A stretch of 57,551 bases of DNA from Aromatoleum evansii (GCF_012910805.1 NZ_WTVK01000037.1:1-57551); one strand, 5' to 3'; positions 31,228-42,116 are shown, numbered from the stretch's first letter. Numbers and translations are program-made. Notes: generated by a model from the sequence alone, not told the origin.

Positions 31228-34200
31228 TCAGTCGCCGTCGAGCGCCAAGACCCGGCCGGCCGCCAGCAGCGCCGCGTAGTCGGCTGCCGGCACCGGCCGG
31301 CTGAACAGGAAGCCCTGCATCTCGTCGCAGGCGTTGGCGCGCAGGAAGTCGAGCTGGGGGCGGGTTTCGACGCCCTCTGCGACCACCGTCAGGTCCAGGC
31401 TGTGGGCGAGCCCGATGACCGCGCGGCAGATCGCCGCATCTTCGGGGTCGCTCGCGATGTCGCGCACGAAGGCGCGATCGATCTTCAGCTGGTCGATGGG
31501 GAAGCGCTTGAGATAGGCGAGGCTTGAATAGCCGGTGCCGAAATCGTCCAGCGCGACCCGGATGCCGATCGCGTTGAGCTCGCGCAGCATCGCGACCGCG
31601 CGGTCGACGTCGTGCATGACCGTGCTTTCGGTGATCTCGAGGTGCAGGCAGAGCGGTTCGAGACCGGCCGCCGACAGGGCGGCGCGCACCGTCTGCGGCA
31701 GATTCTCCTGGCGGAACTGGCGGGCCGAGAGGTTGACCGCGACGGGCGGCACGGCGAGCCCCTCGGCGATCCAGGCAGCCTGCTGGCGGCAGGTTTCGCG
31801 CAGCACCCATTCGCCGAGCGGCACGATCAGCCCGGTGTCCTCGGCGACGGGGATGAAGTCGGCCGGCGAGACCATGCCGCGCTCGGGGTGCTGCCAGCGG
31901 ACCAGGGCCTCGGCGCTGGTCACCCGGCCATCGCCCAGGCTGACCTTGGGCTGGTAGAAGACCCGCATCTCGCCCCGGTCGATCGCGCTCCGCAGCGCGC
32001 TGGCCAGCGCGAGCTGCGCGTTGACCCGCAGGTTCATCTCCGGCGCGTAGAAGCGGAAGGCGTTGCCGCCCGCCATCTTGGCGTTGTGCATGGCGATGTC
32101 GGCGGTTCCGAGCAGGGCTTCGGCGTCCTGTCCGTCGCGCGGGAAGAGGCTGATGCCGAGACTTGCGGTCGAGTACACCCCGTGGCCGGCGATATCGAGC
32201 GGCGCAGCGACGTCCTCGAGCAGCCGCCCGACCAGCGGCGCGACGTCCTCGACGGCGGCCAGATCGTCGAGCAGGATCGCGAACTCGTCGCTGGCCAGAC
32301 GCGCGACGGTATCCCCGTTGCGCAGCGGTCCCTGCAGGCGGCGTGCGGTTTCCTTGAGCAGGGTGTCGCCGCGGGCCTGGCCGAGGGTGTCGTTGATGGC
32401 CTTGAAGCGGTCGAGGTCGAGCAGCGCGACCGCAACCGCCCGTCCGTTGCGCCGGGCATGCACCAGCGCCTGCTCGACGCGGTCGCGGAACAGGTGGCGG
32501 TTGGCGAGCCCGGTCAGCGTATCGTAGTGCGCCTGGTGGGCGAGCTCGCGTTCGGCACGCTGGCGCGCATCGCTCTCGCGCAGGCTGCGCAGGCCGTAGG
32601 CCAGGTCGTTGGCGAGCTCCTCGAGCAGGGCCACCTCCTGGGGGTCGAAGGCGTCGCGCTCGCTGGCGTAGATGTTGAGCGCACCGACCGTTCGTCCGGC
32701 CGCAGTCAACGGCAGTGCGATGCTGGAGGAGAAGCCGCGGCGCAGCGCCTCGGTGCGCCACGGCGCGTAAGCCGGGTCGCCGGGGATGTCGATGCAGGTT
32801 TGCGTGGTGCCCAGCCGGATCGCGCGGCCGGTCGGCCCCTGGCCGGCAGGAACGTCCGCCCAGCTCACGTCGAGCGTGCGCAGGTAATCCGCGCCCAATC
32901 CCGCAACCGCCGCGGGGCGCACTGATCGGGCCGGATCGTCGAGCGCGAGGCCGACCCACGCCAGCCGGTAACCGCCATGTTCGACGAGGTGGCCACACAC
33001 GGTCTCGAGTAACTCCCCCTCATCCTGCGCACGCACCAGCGTTTCATTGCACAAGGTGAGCATGCGCAGGGTCCGGTTCAGGCGGCGCAGCTCGTTCTCG
33101 GCACGCACTTGCGCCGAGATGTCGCGCACGACGGCGATGACCTGCGTCTCGCCGTCGTGCGCCATGACGGCCCTGCTGATGTCGGCCGGGAACTCGCTGC
33201 CGTCGCGCCGCCGGGCGAAGATACCGGGACGCCGCATGCCGATCACATCGGAATGCGGCGTCCGGTTATAGTCCGAACGCTGGTCCGAATGATGCGCCCG
33301 GAAACGTTCGGGCACGAGAAGCTCGACCGTCTGGCCGAGCAGTTCGCTGCGCGGGTAGCCGAACAGCATCTCGGTGCGCGCGTTGACCATCGTGATGCGT
33401 CCCGCGGCGTCGGTGATGACGATGCCGTCGGCGGCCGACTCGAGGATGCTGCGGAAACGCGCCTCGCTGGCGCGCAGGGTGCGTTCGGCCTGGCTGCGTT
33501 CATCGACCTCGTGCAGCAGCGCCGCATTGCTGGAGGCCAGTTCGGTGCTGCGCTGCGCTTCACGCCGCTGCCCCGCCTGCAAGGCGCCGGCCATGTCGTT
33601 GAGGGCGACGTTGAGCGTCGCGAATTCGTCGCCGCCGTCGCTGCGCAGGCGCACGTCGAGATCACCCGCCGCCAGGCGTTGCGCGAAACTCATCGTCTGC
33701 CCGATCGAGCGCCGGATGCTGCGCGAGAAGAAATTTCCGATGGCCAGGCCGAGCGCGGCCGCGAGCACAGCGGTCATGAGCAGGGCCGTGCCGGCGAAGC
33801 GTTCGAAACCCAGCAACTCGTCGCGGGTGCTTGTAGCGTGGCCGCTCGCATGGGCATGCAGGCGCTGCAGTTGCGACTCGATTTCATGCACCGCCTCGAG
33901 ATACTTTTCCCGGGTCGTCTCGAGCTCGCCGCGGACCGCCACGTAGGCGAGGAAGGCCTCGCGATAGTCGTGCAGCGCAACGGCGAACGCGCTGCGCAAC
34001 GCGGCCGGCAGGGACTCGCCCGCGACGGCGACGGCAAAGCGCTCGGCCGCATCGGCGAAGCGCCGGGCGTCGCGCGCGCTGTCGGTGAGCACGTAATCCT
34101 TCTCGAACCGTCGCATCTGGAGCAGATCCGCACGCAAGCGATGCGCGCCGGCCGGAATCAGCGCCTCGATGCGGTGCGCGGCCGCGCGCAGCGTACCGGC

Positions 34201-34689
34201 CAGGCCGTCGTCGCGGCGGCCGAGCTGCCCCTGAAGCGCGGCCGCCGCCAGGAATTCCTTCTCGAAGCCGATGGCAGCGGCCTCGATCCGCCGCACTTCC
34301 TCCCGCATGTCGGTTTCGCGCGCGAGCCCCCCGATCGCCGCCAGGTGCTCGCGCAGCGCCTCGAGGTTGGTGCGCACGAGCGTCACATAGCGCGTGCGGC
34401 TCTCCTCATAGCCCAGCACCGGCACCGCGAGCAGAAAGTCCTTCTCGTAGCGGCGCGCCCGGAGCAGCGCATGATTGGCGAGCAGGCTCAGCTCGGCGAT
34501 CCGCAGTTCGACCGTGAAGTGCTCCTCGAACAGCGTGCCGATCCGGCGATGGCTGGCTAGCGAGGCGATCCCGACGGCCAGGGTGATTGCCACCATCAGG
34601 GCGAAGCCGATCCTCAGGCGCGCACCGAGGCTCAGCCGGGCCAAGGTCTCGGGCAGGGAGCCGCCGCGTTCGGGGCGCGTGCTCTCCAT
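31228..34689 (-). CDS. Membrane GGDEF-EAL protein, probable c-di-GMP phosphodiesterase
   Basis: A 1153-residue signalling protein. In order it has a membrane helix (about 28-48), a helical periplasmic domain (50-300), a second helix (near 310), HAMP, PAS (about 405-530), GAF (545-700), GGDEF (725-880) and EAL (900-1145). The cyclase motif reads ASDEF, so cyclase activity is probably lost, although the inhibitory RNGD is kept. The EAL domain looks intact: EALVRW, NLSARQF, DDFGTGYSS and AEGVET are all present, so hydrolysis of c-di-GMP is likely. It follows the PstS-like gene by four bases. Confidence 0.94.
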   Translation of the reverse strand: MESTRPERGGSLPETLARLSLGARLRIGFALMVAITLAVGIASLASHRRIGTLFEEHFTVELRIAELSLLANHALLRARRYEKDFLLAVPVLGYEESRTRYVTLVRTNLEALREHLAAIGGLARETDMREEVRRIEAAAIGFEKEFLAAAALQGQLGRRDDGLAGTLRAAAHRIEALIPAGAHRLRADLLQMRRFEKDYVLTDSARDARRFADAAERFAVAVAGESLPAALRSAFAVALHDYREAFLAYVAVRGELETTREKYLEAVHEIESQLQRLHAHASGHATSTRDELLGFERFAGTALLMTAVLAAALGLAIGNFFSRSIRRSIGQTMSFAQRLAAGDLDVRLRSDGGDEFATLNVALNDMAGALQAGQRREAQRSTELASSNAALLHEVDERSQAERTLRASEARFRSILESAADGIVITDAAGRITMVNARTEMLFGYPRSELLGQTVELLVPERFRAHHSDQRSDYNRTPHSDVIGMRRPGIFARRRDGSEFPADISRAVMAHDGETQVIAVVRDISAQVRAENELRRLNRTLRMLTLCNETLVRAQDEGELLETVCGHLVEHGGYRLAWVGLALDDPARSVRPAAVAGLGADYLRTLDVSWADVPAGQGPTGRAIRLGTTQTCIDIPGDPAYAPWRTEALRRGFSSSIALPLTAAGRTVGALNIYASERDAFDPQEVALLEELANDLAYGLRSLRESDARQRAERELAHQAHYDTLTGLANRHLFRDRVEQALVHARRNGRAVAVALLDLDRFKAINDTLGQARGDTLLKETARRLQGPLRNGDTVARLASDEFAILLDDLAAVEDVAPLVGRLLEDVAAPLDIAGHGVYSTASLGISLFPRDGQDAEALLGTADIAMHNAKMAGGNAFRFYAPEMNLRVNAQLALASALRSAIDRGEMRVFYQPKVSLGDGRVTSAEALVRWQHPERGMVSPADFIPVAEDTGLIVPLGEWVLRETCRQQAAWIAEGLAVPPVAVNLSARQFRQENLPQTVRAALSAAGLEPLCLHLEITESTVMHDVDRAVAMLRELNAIGIRVALDDFGTGYSSLAYLKRFPIDQLKIDRAFVRDIASDPEDAAICRAVIGLAHSLDLTVVAEGVETRPQLDFLRANACDEMQGFLFSRPVPAADYAALLAAGRVLALDGD

Positions 34690-34693
34690 GGCG

Positions 34694-35692
34694 CTAATCC
34701 ACGTAGGGAACGAAATCGAGCTGCCGGATCAGCCCGGTCACGCTCGACGACATCGCGAACTCGATGAATTCGCGCGCCAGCCCCTGCGGCAGCCCCCGGG
34801 TCACGAGGGTCAGCGGCCGCGCGATCGGAAAGTCGCCCTTGCGCACGCTGCGGCTGCTGGCGTCGATGCCATCGACCGCAACCAGCCGGACCGGCTGCCC
34901 CGCCTCCACGGCCCGCTCGGCCTCGCCGATCGACATGAACACGATCGCGCCGCGGTCGCCGGCCACCGCCTGCAGGCGCTGCTGGTTGTCGGTGAGGATG
35001 TTGGCGGCGGGAACGGCCGCATAATCGATGCCGAAATGCCTGGCGAAGAGTTCGGACGAACTGCGCCCCTGCTCCGTAGCCAGGACGCGGATCGGCCGAT
35101 CCTCGCCACCCACCGCTCGCCAGTTGCCGATCCGTCCGCGATAGATGGCGGAGATCTGTCCCGAACTCAGGTTCCTGACCGGATTGTCGCGATGGATCAC
35201 CAGCGACACCCCGTCGCGGGCGATCGGCACTCCGACCAGATCCGTCTCGCCTTCGGGCAGCGCGCGCGAGAACATTGCAATATCGGCCTGCGCGTCACGC
35301 AAGGCCTGCAGCCCCCGATCCGAGCCCAGGGGGCGTATGTCGATGACGACGTCCGGACGGCGCTCGCGAAAGCGTTCGGCGATCGCCTTGACCAGCGGGC
35401 TCATCGTGCCGGAGCCCGCGATGACGAGGGCGTTACGCGAACCCTGGGCACCGTGTGGGCCCGACTTCAAAGGCGCGGCCGACAGCGCCGGCCCGACCGC
35501 GCACAGGGCAAGCAGCGCCCCGAGGAGCAAGCCGCTGCGGCCGGCAGCGGGCGGCCGACCACCGGTCAGGGCACGTCCACTGCCAACGGCTCGCCTGGCC
35601 ACGCGTCGACACCACTCGACTGCGGCCGCGAGGACGTGCGCGCATCCGCGCCGGGGCATTTGCCCCCATGCCGCGGAGCTGGTCGATTCCAT
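34694..35692 (-). CDS. PstS-like periplasmic binding protein
   Basis: Periplasmic phosphate-type substrate-binding protein (PBP family), 332 residues from the first ATG. The true start is uncertain: about 50 basic residues precede a clear signal peptide (GLLLGALLALCAVGPALSAA), and no good ribosome site precedes 35692. The mature part has LVIAGSGTMSPLVKAIAERF, LSSGQISAIYRGRIGNW and SIGEAERAVEAG, typical of PstS relatives. No pst permease genes are nearby. The four-base spacing to the GGDEF-EAL gene suggests that it delivers a ligand signal to that protein's periplasmic domain, which is an inference. Confidence 0.83.
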   Translation of the reverse strand: MESTSSAAWGQMPRRGCAHVLAAAVEWCRRVARRAVGSGRALTGGRPPAAGRSGLLLGALLALCAVGPALSAAPLKSGPHGAQGSRNALVIAGSGTMSPLVKAIAERFRERRPDVVIDIRPLGSDRGLQALRDAQADIAMFSRALPEGETDLVGVPIARDGVSLVIHRDNPVRNLSSGQISAIYRGRIGNWRAVGGEDRPIRVLATEQGRSSSELFARHFGIDYAAVPAANILTDNQQRLQAVAGDRGAIVFMSIGEAERAVEAGQPVRLVAVDGIDASSRSVRKGDFPIARPLTLVTRGLPQGLAREFIEFAMSSSVTGLIRQLDFVPYVD

Positions 35693-35813
35693 CTGGAATG
35701 TGTGCAGTTATTCAGTGTCCGGCGAGTCTAGTGCAATCGGCATGGACGGGCAATTCCGGGCCGATACAGCCACTTCGGCATCCTGCCGCGCAGCGCCACG
35801 TGCCGCGACGTTG

Positions 35814-36716
35814 TCATGCGCCCTGCAGCGCGAGCAGTGCGGGCGCCTGCCGCTCGACCTCGCGCAGCACCGCACCATCGAGACGCTTCAGCCAACGCGC
35901 GGGGATGGCGGCGACGCCGAAATGCGCCCCCGCCAGCATGCCGGCGATCGCTCCGGTCGTGTCCGCGTCGCCGCCGCAATTGACGGTTGCGACCAGGCAG
36001 GATTCGAAACTATCGGTGGCGAAGAAGGCGTGCAGCACGGTCTGCACGGTGTCGACGACGTAGCCGGTCGCGCGCCCGGGGTAGGGGTCGAAGCGGAACT
36101 GGCGGTGCGCCGCGACCAGCGCCTTCGCGTGCGCGCGCAACTTCGCCAGGTTGTCGCGCCAGTGGCCGCCGGCAAGGAGGTCCGCGAGCATATGCGCGAA
36201 GCACAGCGTCGCGGCATCCGACAGCGGGTGGTTGTGCGTGACGTGGGCCTGCTCGATGACGCAGCGGTCGAGCCGATCGGCGTCGCGGAAGGCGAACAGG
36301 ATCGCGGGCAGCACGCGCATCAGCGCGCCGTTGCCGGCGTCCCCGTCCGAGAAGGGCGATTCGAGCGAGCCGTCCGACGCGAAGCGCTGGAGGCCGCGGC
36401 GACAGGTGTTGCCGACATCGATCGGCTTCGACTTCAGCCACGCGAGCCAGTGCTCGGCGATGTTCTTGAGATCCCAGCCGCCCGATTCGAGGATCGCGGC
36501 GCCGAGCGCGAGCGACATCTGCGTGTCGTCGGTGATCTGCCCAGCCCTCAGTCTGAGCCAGCCGCCGCCGACGATGTCGCGCAACTCGCCGTACTGGTGG
36601 CGGATCTCGGAGGGCGTCAGGAATTCGACCGTGGCGCCCAGGGCGTCGCCGACGGCGAGTCCAAGATAGGCGCCCAGTGCGCGTTCGCGCAGGCTCGGTT
36701 CGGGCGCGTTGGTCAT
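35814..36716 (-). CDS. draG: DraG, dinitrogenase reductase-activating glycohydrolase
   Basis: Removes ADP-ribose from NifH to restore nitrogenase activity. From the ATG at 36716 it is 300 residues. The dimanganese-binding motifs of ADP-ribosylglycohydrolases are visible: GLAVGDALGATVEF near the N-terminus, ITDDTQM, and CGGDADTTGAIAG in the C-terminal third. The start overlaps the draT stop (ATGA), so the two opposing enzymes are translationally coupled. Confidence 0.96.
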   Translation of the reverse strand: MTNAPEPSLRERALGAYLGLAVGDALGATVEFLTPSEIRHQYGELRDIVGGGWLRLRAGQITDDTQMSLALGAAILESGGWDLKNIAEHWLAWLKSKPIDVGNTCRRGLQRFASDGSLESPFSDGDAGNGALMRVLPAILFAFRDADRLDRCVIEQAHVTHNHPLSDAATLCFAHMLADLLAGGHWRDNLAKLRAHAKALVAAHRQFRFDPYPGRATGYVVDTVQTVLHAFFATDSFESCLVATVNCGGDADTTGAIAGMLAGAHFGVAAIPARWLKRLDGAVLREVERQAPALLALQGA

Positions 36717-37591
36717 AGGGTCGCCATCCTGACACGATAGTCGCCGCCGAGCACGAGCATCTCGCCTTCCCCACGCAGCAGCGGCCCCGGCATCAGCGCA
36801 TTGCAGTAGACGATCTTGCACAGCGGCACCTCCACTTCGAGGATGGTGTCGCCGAACTGGTCGGCAACGTCGCGCCGTGTCGTGAACGAGACAAGGTTGT
36901 TCTGCCGCGCGATGGCCTCGCGCGCACGGCGTGCCCTACCCTCGGCGCGCGGCAGCCAGGCGACCACCTGGTGTTCGGCGAAGTCGTTCACTCCCCGGTA
37001 GAGCGTGAGGTGGCGCCGCCCCGGGTAGAACCAGCGGCCGAACATGTGCTGGGCGTATTCGTACAGCAGGTCGAGCTGCGCGTGGATGCAGTTGTTGTGG
37101 AAGCGCGCGTGCATCTTGTCCTCGACGTACTGCATCCACGCTTCCGACGGGTAGCGGCCGAGCGGGCGTTTGTGGAAGGTGGGATGCAGGCCGAAGCGCG
37201 CTTCCGCCCAGCCCTTGAGCACCGCGCCCTCGCGGCCGTTGGCGTCGAAGCCCCAGCCGCGCAGCAGGCGCAGGTAGCTCGCGCGGTAGCGCTTGCGGCC
37301 CGTCCGGTCGCGCTCGCCCGGCAGGTCCAGCTCAAACACCGTGCGCATGTAGATCTGGAAGGCGAGCACGGCCTCGTCGACGCTCGTCGCGTCGGCCAGC
37401 ATCGCGAACAGCGCGCGGTTGGTCTCGCGCACGCCGTGGATGTGCAGCGGCAGCGGATGGGCGTTGAACGCCACGCTCGCGACGAGTCCCGTCGGGATGC
37501 CGACGAGATTGGTCGAGTGGCCGTACCCGGCCGGCGCGCCGGCGAGGGGCTCAGTAGTTGCTGAAATGGCCTTCACGCCTCGCCTGCGCAC
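36713..37591 (-). CDS. draT: DraT, NAD-dinitrogenase-reductase ADP-ribosyltransferase
   Basis: Switches nitrogenase off by ADP-ribosylating an arginine of NifH, using NAD, when ammonium or low energy is sensed. The body matches DraT (STNLVGIPTGLVASVAFNAH, RFHNNCIHAQLDLLYEYAQH, FYPGRRHLTLYRGVNDF). The start is unclear: GTG at 37591 gives 292 residues and overlaps the fmdB-like gene by 41 bases, while a GTG at 37576 is equally possible. Both lack a well-spaced ribosome site, suggesting coupling to the upstream gene. The target arginine is present in NifH of this window. Confidence 0.94.
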   Translation of the reverse strand: MRRRGVKAISATTEPLAGAPAGYGHSTNLVGIPTGLVASVAFNAHPLPLHIHGVRETNRALFAMLADATSVDEAVLAFQIYMRTVFELDLPGERDRTGRKRYRASYLRLLRGWGFDANGREGAVLKGWAEARFGLHPTFHKRPLGRYPSEAWMQYVEDKMHARFHNNCIHAQLDLLYEYAQHMFGRWFYPGRRHLTLYRGVNDFAEHQVVAWLPRAEGRARRAREAIARQNNLVSFTTRRDVADQFGDTILEVEVPLCKIVYCNALMPGPLLRGEGEMLVLGGDYRVRMATL

Positions 37592-37757
37592 GCGCCCGCT
37601 TCACGAGCTCGCCCGATTGTGGAGGCGCGGCGGGCGCGGACACCTGTTTTTCAAGCGTGGTGTTGCCGCAATGCGGACACGGAGGCGTTTCGCCGGAGCG
37701 CACGAGCAACTCGAAGGTCCGGTCGCAGACCGGGCAGCGGTAGTCGAAGATGGGCAT
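37551..37757 (-). CDS. FmdB-type zinc-ribbon protein
   Basis: A 68-residue protein with a putative zinc ribbon made of two Cys pairs, CPVC and CPHC, in MPIFDYRCPVC and TPPCPHCGN, then a basic Pro/Ala-rich tail. The family (FmdB/CxxC-CxxC-SSSS) has no proven general function. I use the ATG at 37757 because GGA lies at a better distance than for the ATG two codons earlier. It is the first gene of the sigma-54-driven unit that includes draT and draG. Confidence 0.85.
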   Translation of the reverse strand: MPIFDYRCPVCDRTFELLVRSGETPPCPHCGNTTLEKQVSAPAAPPQSGELVKRARAQARREGHFSNY

Positions 37758-37792
37758 GGTCATTCCGTAGCGTTTGTCGGCTCACCCGAACC

Positions 37793-37808
37793 CGCAAGAA
37801 AGATGCCA
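37793..37808 (-). promoter_or_regulatory. Sigma-54 promoter of fmdB-draT-draG
   Basis: On the minus strand TGGCAT-CTTTC-TTGC gives GG-N10-GC. Predicted start near 37783 leaves about 26 bases before the fmdB-like ATG. The only NifA-type site in the shared gap is the one at 38045-38060, about 237 bases away. Confidence 0.7.
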
Positions 37809-37848
37809 TCCACAAGGCCGACGACCGGGAAGCGAGTGAGGGGCTTTC

Positions 37849-37944
37849 GTAGGGAGGGAGAAGCGCAGCGTATCCCGCCCATTCCCCCGCACGTCGCATT
37901 CGGGGCTGCATGGCGGGATACGCCTTCGGCTCCTCCCGCCCTAC
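37849..37944. repeat. Imperfect palindrome between the dra and nifH promoters
   Basis: Left arm (37849-37879, GTAGGGAGGGAGAAG then CGTATCCCGCC) pairs with right arm (37912-37944, GGCGGGATACGCCTTCGGC then TCCCGCCCTAC), with small mismatches. It resembles dispersed intergenic palindromes common in related genomes. It lies inside the 465-base gap between the divergent dra and nif units. Confidence 0.7.
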
Positions 37945-38044
37945 CGTCCGCGCCAATGCCATTCGGGAGGGGCCGGGCGAAGGGGAGTCATACGTCCCAT
38001 GACCCCGTCCCCGACACGCCGATGTCCGACAGTCGCCGCCATCT

Positions 38045-38060
38045 TGTCGCGTTGCCGACA
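38045..38060. promoter_or_regulatory. NifA upstream activator site of nifH
   Basis: TGT-CGCGTTGCCG-ACA matches TGT-N10-ACA, 81 bases upstream of the nifH -24 box. It may also serve the divergent dra unit. Confidence 0.87.
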
Positions 38061-38141
38061 GCGCCGACCTCGCCCCGACAGCCCGCCCATCCACGCCCAA
38101 AACCCTTGCTGTGCCTGGCTTTAGTGTCTTTTCCACGCCAT

Positions 38142-38157
38142 TGGCACAGCCCTTGCC
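38142..38157 (+). promoter_or_regulatory. Sigma-54 promoter of nifHDK
   Basis: TGGCAC-AGCCC-TTGCC is a near-consensus -24/-12 element. Predicted start near 38168 leaves a leader of about 55 bases. Confidence 0.93.
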
Positions 38158-38189
38158 ATAGGGGAACTGTGCCGGTTCGCCGGGTGTGA

Positions 38190-39092
<903 letters not shown>

Positions 39093-39115
39093 TTTCCACG
39101 CACAGGAGAACCACT

Positions 39116-40561
39116 ATGAGTGCGGTACTGGATGACAAGACGCGCAACAAGGCGTTGATCAACGAGGTGCTCGAGGTCTATCCCGAGAAGGCGGCGAAGA
39201 AGCGCGCCAAGCACCTCAATGTGTATGAAGAAGGCAAACCCGACTGCGGCGTGAAGTCCAACATCAAGTCACTGCCGGGCGTGATGACGATCCGCGGCTG
39301 TGCCTACGCCGGATCGAAAGGCGTGGTGTGGGGCCCGATCAAGGACATGGTGCACGTCAGCCACGGCCCGGTCGGCTGCGGCCAGTACTCGTGGGCCACG
39401 CGCCGAAACTACTACAACGGCACGACCGGGGTGGATGCCTTCGGCGCGATGCAGATCACGTCGGACTTCCAGGAGAAGGACATCGTCTTCGGCGGCGACA
39501 AGAAGCTCGACAAGCTGGTCGACGAGATCACGCAGGTCTTCCCGCTGGCGAAAGGCATCTCGGTACAGTCCGAGTGCCCGATCGGCCTGATCGGGGACGA
39601 CATCGAGGCCGTGTCGAAGAAGAAGTCGAAGGAAGTGGGCCTGCCGATGGTGCCGGTGCGCTGCGAGGGTTTTCGCGGCGTGTCGCAATCGCTCGGCCAC
39701 CACATCGCCAACGACGCGATCCGCGACTGGGTATTCGACAAGGCGGACTACAACGCGCCCTTCGAATCGACGCCCTACGACGTCGTGCTGATGGCCGACT
39801 ACAACATCGGCGGCGACGCGTGGAGCTCGCGCATCCTGCTCGAGGAGATGGGCCTGCGCGTGATCGGCCAGGGCACGGGCGACGCGACGCTCAAGGAAAT
39901 CGAGATGATGCCGCGCGCGAAGCTGCTGCTCTTGCACTGCTATCGCTCGATGAACTACATCGCGCGCCACGTCGAGGAGAAGTACGGCGTGCCGTGGTTC
40001 GAGTACAACCTCTTCGGGCCGACCAAGATCGCCGAATCGCTGCGCGGCATCGCCGCCTTCTTCGACGACTCGATCAAAGAGAAGGCCGAGCAGGTCATCG
40101 CCAAATACACGGCGCTGTCGCAGGCGGTCATCGACAAGTACAAGCCGCGCCTCGCCGGCAAGAAGGTGATGTTGTATGTGGGCGGCCTGCGCCCGCGCCA
40201 CGTCGTCGGCGCGTACGAGGACCTCGGCATGGAGGTCTGCGGCACCGGCTACGAGTTCGGCCACGGCGACGACTACCAGCGCACGACCCATTACGTGAAG
40301 GACGGCACGCTGATCTACGACGACGTCACCAGCTTCGAGCTCGAAAAATTTGCCGAAAAGATCCGCCCCGACCTGATGGCCTCCGGCGTCAAGGAAAAAT
40401 ACATCTTCCAGAAGATGGGCATTCCCTTCCGCCAGATGCACTCGTGGGACTACTCCGGCCCGTATCACGGCTACGACGGCTTCGCCATCTTCGCCCGTGA
40501 CATGGACATGGCGATCAACTCGCCGGTTTGGGGCATGACCAAGGCCCCCTGGAAGAAATAA
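39116..40561 (+). CDS. nifD: Nitrogenase MoFe protein alpha chain
   Basis: Carries the FeMo-cofactor where N2 is reduced and shares the P-cluster with NifK. The ATG at 39116 follows AGGAG; the product is 481 residues. Visible landmarks are the P-cluster Cys regions ([19 protein letters not shown] and [11 protein letters not shown]), the substrate-path His in SLGHHIAND, the cofactor Cys in [10 protein letters not shown] and the cofactor His in [15 protein letters not shown]. It is a molybdenum-type enzyme by sequence and context. Confidence 0.99.
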   Translation: MSAVLDDKTRNKALINEVLEVYPEKAAKKRAKHLNVYEEGKPDCGVKSNIKSLPGVMTIRGCAYAGSKGVVWGPIKDMVHVSHGPVGCGQYSWATRRNYYNGTTGVDAFGAMQITSDFQEKDIVFGGDKKLDKLVDEITQVFPLAKGISVQSECPIGLIGDDIEAVSKKKSKEVGLPMVPVRCEGFRGVSQSLGHHIANDAIRDWVFDKADYNAPFESTPYDVVLMADYNIGGDAWSSRILLEEMGLRVIGQGTGDATLKEIEMMPRAKLLLLHCYRSMNYIARHVEEKYGVPWFEYNLFGPTKIAESLRGIAAFFDDSIKEKAEQVIAKYTALSQAVIDKYKPRLAGKKVMLYVGGLRPRHVVGAYEDLGMEVCGTGYEFGHGDDYQRTTHYVKDGTLIYDDVTSFELEKFAEKIRPDLMASGVKEKYIFQKMGIPFRQMHSWDYSGPYHGYDGFAIFARDMDMAINSPVWGMTKAPWKK

Positions 40562-40572
40562 GGAGCACGACC

Positions 40573-42105
40573 ATGCCTCAATCAGCTGAAAAGGTCCTCG
40601 ACCACGCCGGCCTGTTCAAGGAGCCGGAATACCAGGAGATCTTCGAGCGCAAGAAGGCCCAGTTCGAAGGCGGCTGCGGCGCGGACAAGGTCCGGGAGGT
40701 CGCCGACTGGACCAGGACGATGGAATACCGCGAGATCAACTTCAAGCGCGAAGCCCTCGTCATCAACCCCGCCAAGGCCTGCCAGCCGCTGGGCGCGGTG
40801 CTGTGCGCCTCGGGCTTCGAGGGCACGCTGCCCTACGTGCATGGCTCGCAGGGGTGTGTCGCCTACTTCCGCTCGCACTTCAACCGCCACTTCAAGGAAC
40901 CGTGCTCGGCCGTGTCCGACTCGATGACCGAGGACGCGGCGGTGTTCGGCGGCCTCAACAACATGGTCGACGGCCTCGCCAACGCCCATGCGCTGTACAA
41001 GCCGAAGATGATCGCGGTGTCGACGACCTGCATGGCCGAAGTCATCGGCGACGACCTCGACGGCTTCATCAAGATCGCCAAGCAGAAGGGCTCGATTCCC
41101 GAGGATTTCCGCGTGCCGTTCGCGCACACCCCCAGCTTCGTCGGCAGCCATGTCACCGGCTACGACAACATGCTAAAGGGCTTCCTCACGAGCTTCTGGG
41201 ACGGCAAGACGCGCGCCGAGACCACGGCCCCGGCGATCAACATCAACGGCGGCTTCGACGGCTACTGCGTTGCCAACAACCGCGAACTCAAGCGGATGAT
41301 GAAGGAGATGGGCGTCGAGGCGACCATCATCTCCGACCCGTCCGAGGTCTTCGATACCCCGACCGACGGCGAATTCCGCATGTACGCGGGCGGCACCACC
41401 GCCGCGCAGATGGAAGCGGCGCTCGACGCCAGGGGCACGGTGTTCATGCAGGGCATCTCGGCGGCGAAGTCGGCCGAGTACGTCGAGAAGGCGGGCCAGA
41501 AGGCGGTGTCGCTGCACTGCCCGGTCGGCGTCACCGGCACCGACGCCTTCCTGATGGCGGTGTCCGAGCTCACCGGCCAAGCCATTCCGGCCTCGCTGGA
41601 GCTCGAGCGCGGCCGCCTCGTCGATGCGATCGCCGACTCGCAGGCCCACCTGCACGGCAAGCGCTTCGCGCTCTTCGGCGACCCCGACATGCTGCTGGGC
41701 CTCACCGCCTTCCTGCTCGAACTGGGCGCCGAGCCGGTGCATATCCTCTGCACCAACGCGACCAAGGACTGGACCGAGAAGATCAACGCGCTGCTCGCCG
41801 CCAGCCCCTTCGGCAAGGACGCCAAGGCCTGGCCGGGCAAGGACCTGTGGCACCTGCGCTCGCTGCTCGCCACCGAGCCGGTCGATTTCCTGATCGGCAG
41901 CTCGCACGGCAAGTACCTCGAGCGCGACATCGGCACGCCGCTGATCCGCATCGGCTTCCCGATCTTCGACCGCCACCATCATCACCGCTTCCCGATCTGG
42001 GGCTACCAGGGCGGCCTCAACGTTCTCGTGAAGATCCTCGACAAGATCTTCGACACGCTGGACGCGAAGACCACCGACTCGGCCAGCTTCGATCTCGTGC
42101 GTTGA
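40573..42105 (+). CDS. nifK: Nitrogenase MoFe protein beta chain
   Basis: Beta subunit of the MoFe protein, supplying P-cluster ligands. From the ATG at 40573, with AAGGAG upstream, it is 510 residues. P-cluster motifs are visible: [36 protein letters not shown] and [12 protein letters not shown]. The C-terminal segment ([17 protein letters not shown]) is typical of NifK. It follows nifD by 11 bases and precedes the ferredoxin gene by 11. Confidence 0.99.
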   Translation: MPQSAEKVLDHAGLFKEPEYQEIFERKKAQFEGGCGADKVREVADWTRTMEYREINFKREALVINPAKACQPLGAVLCASGFEGTLPYVHGSQGCVAYFRSHFNRHFKEPCSAVSDSMTEDAAVFGGLNNMVDGLANAHALYKPKMIAVSTTCMAEVIGDDLDGFIKIAKQKGSIPEDFRVPFAHTPSFVGSHVTGYDNMLKGFLTSFWDGKTRAETTAPAININGGFDGYCVANNRELKRMMKEMGVEATIISDPSEVFDTPTDGEFRMYAGGTTAAQMEAALDARGTVFMQGISAAKSAEYVEKAGQKAVSLHCPVGVTGTDAFLMAVSELTGQAIPASLELERGRLVDAIADSQAHLHGKRFALFGDPDMLLGLTAFLLELGAEPVHILCTNATKDWTEKINALLAASPFGKDAKAWPGKDLWHLRSLLATEPVDFLIGSSHGKYLERDIGTPLIRIGFPIFDRHHHHRFPIWGYQGGLNVLVKILDKIFDTLDAKTTDSASFDLVR

Positions 42106-42116
42106 GGAGGAGCGCA

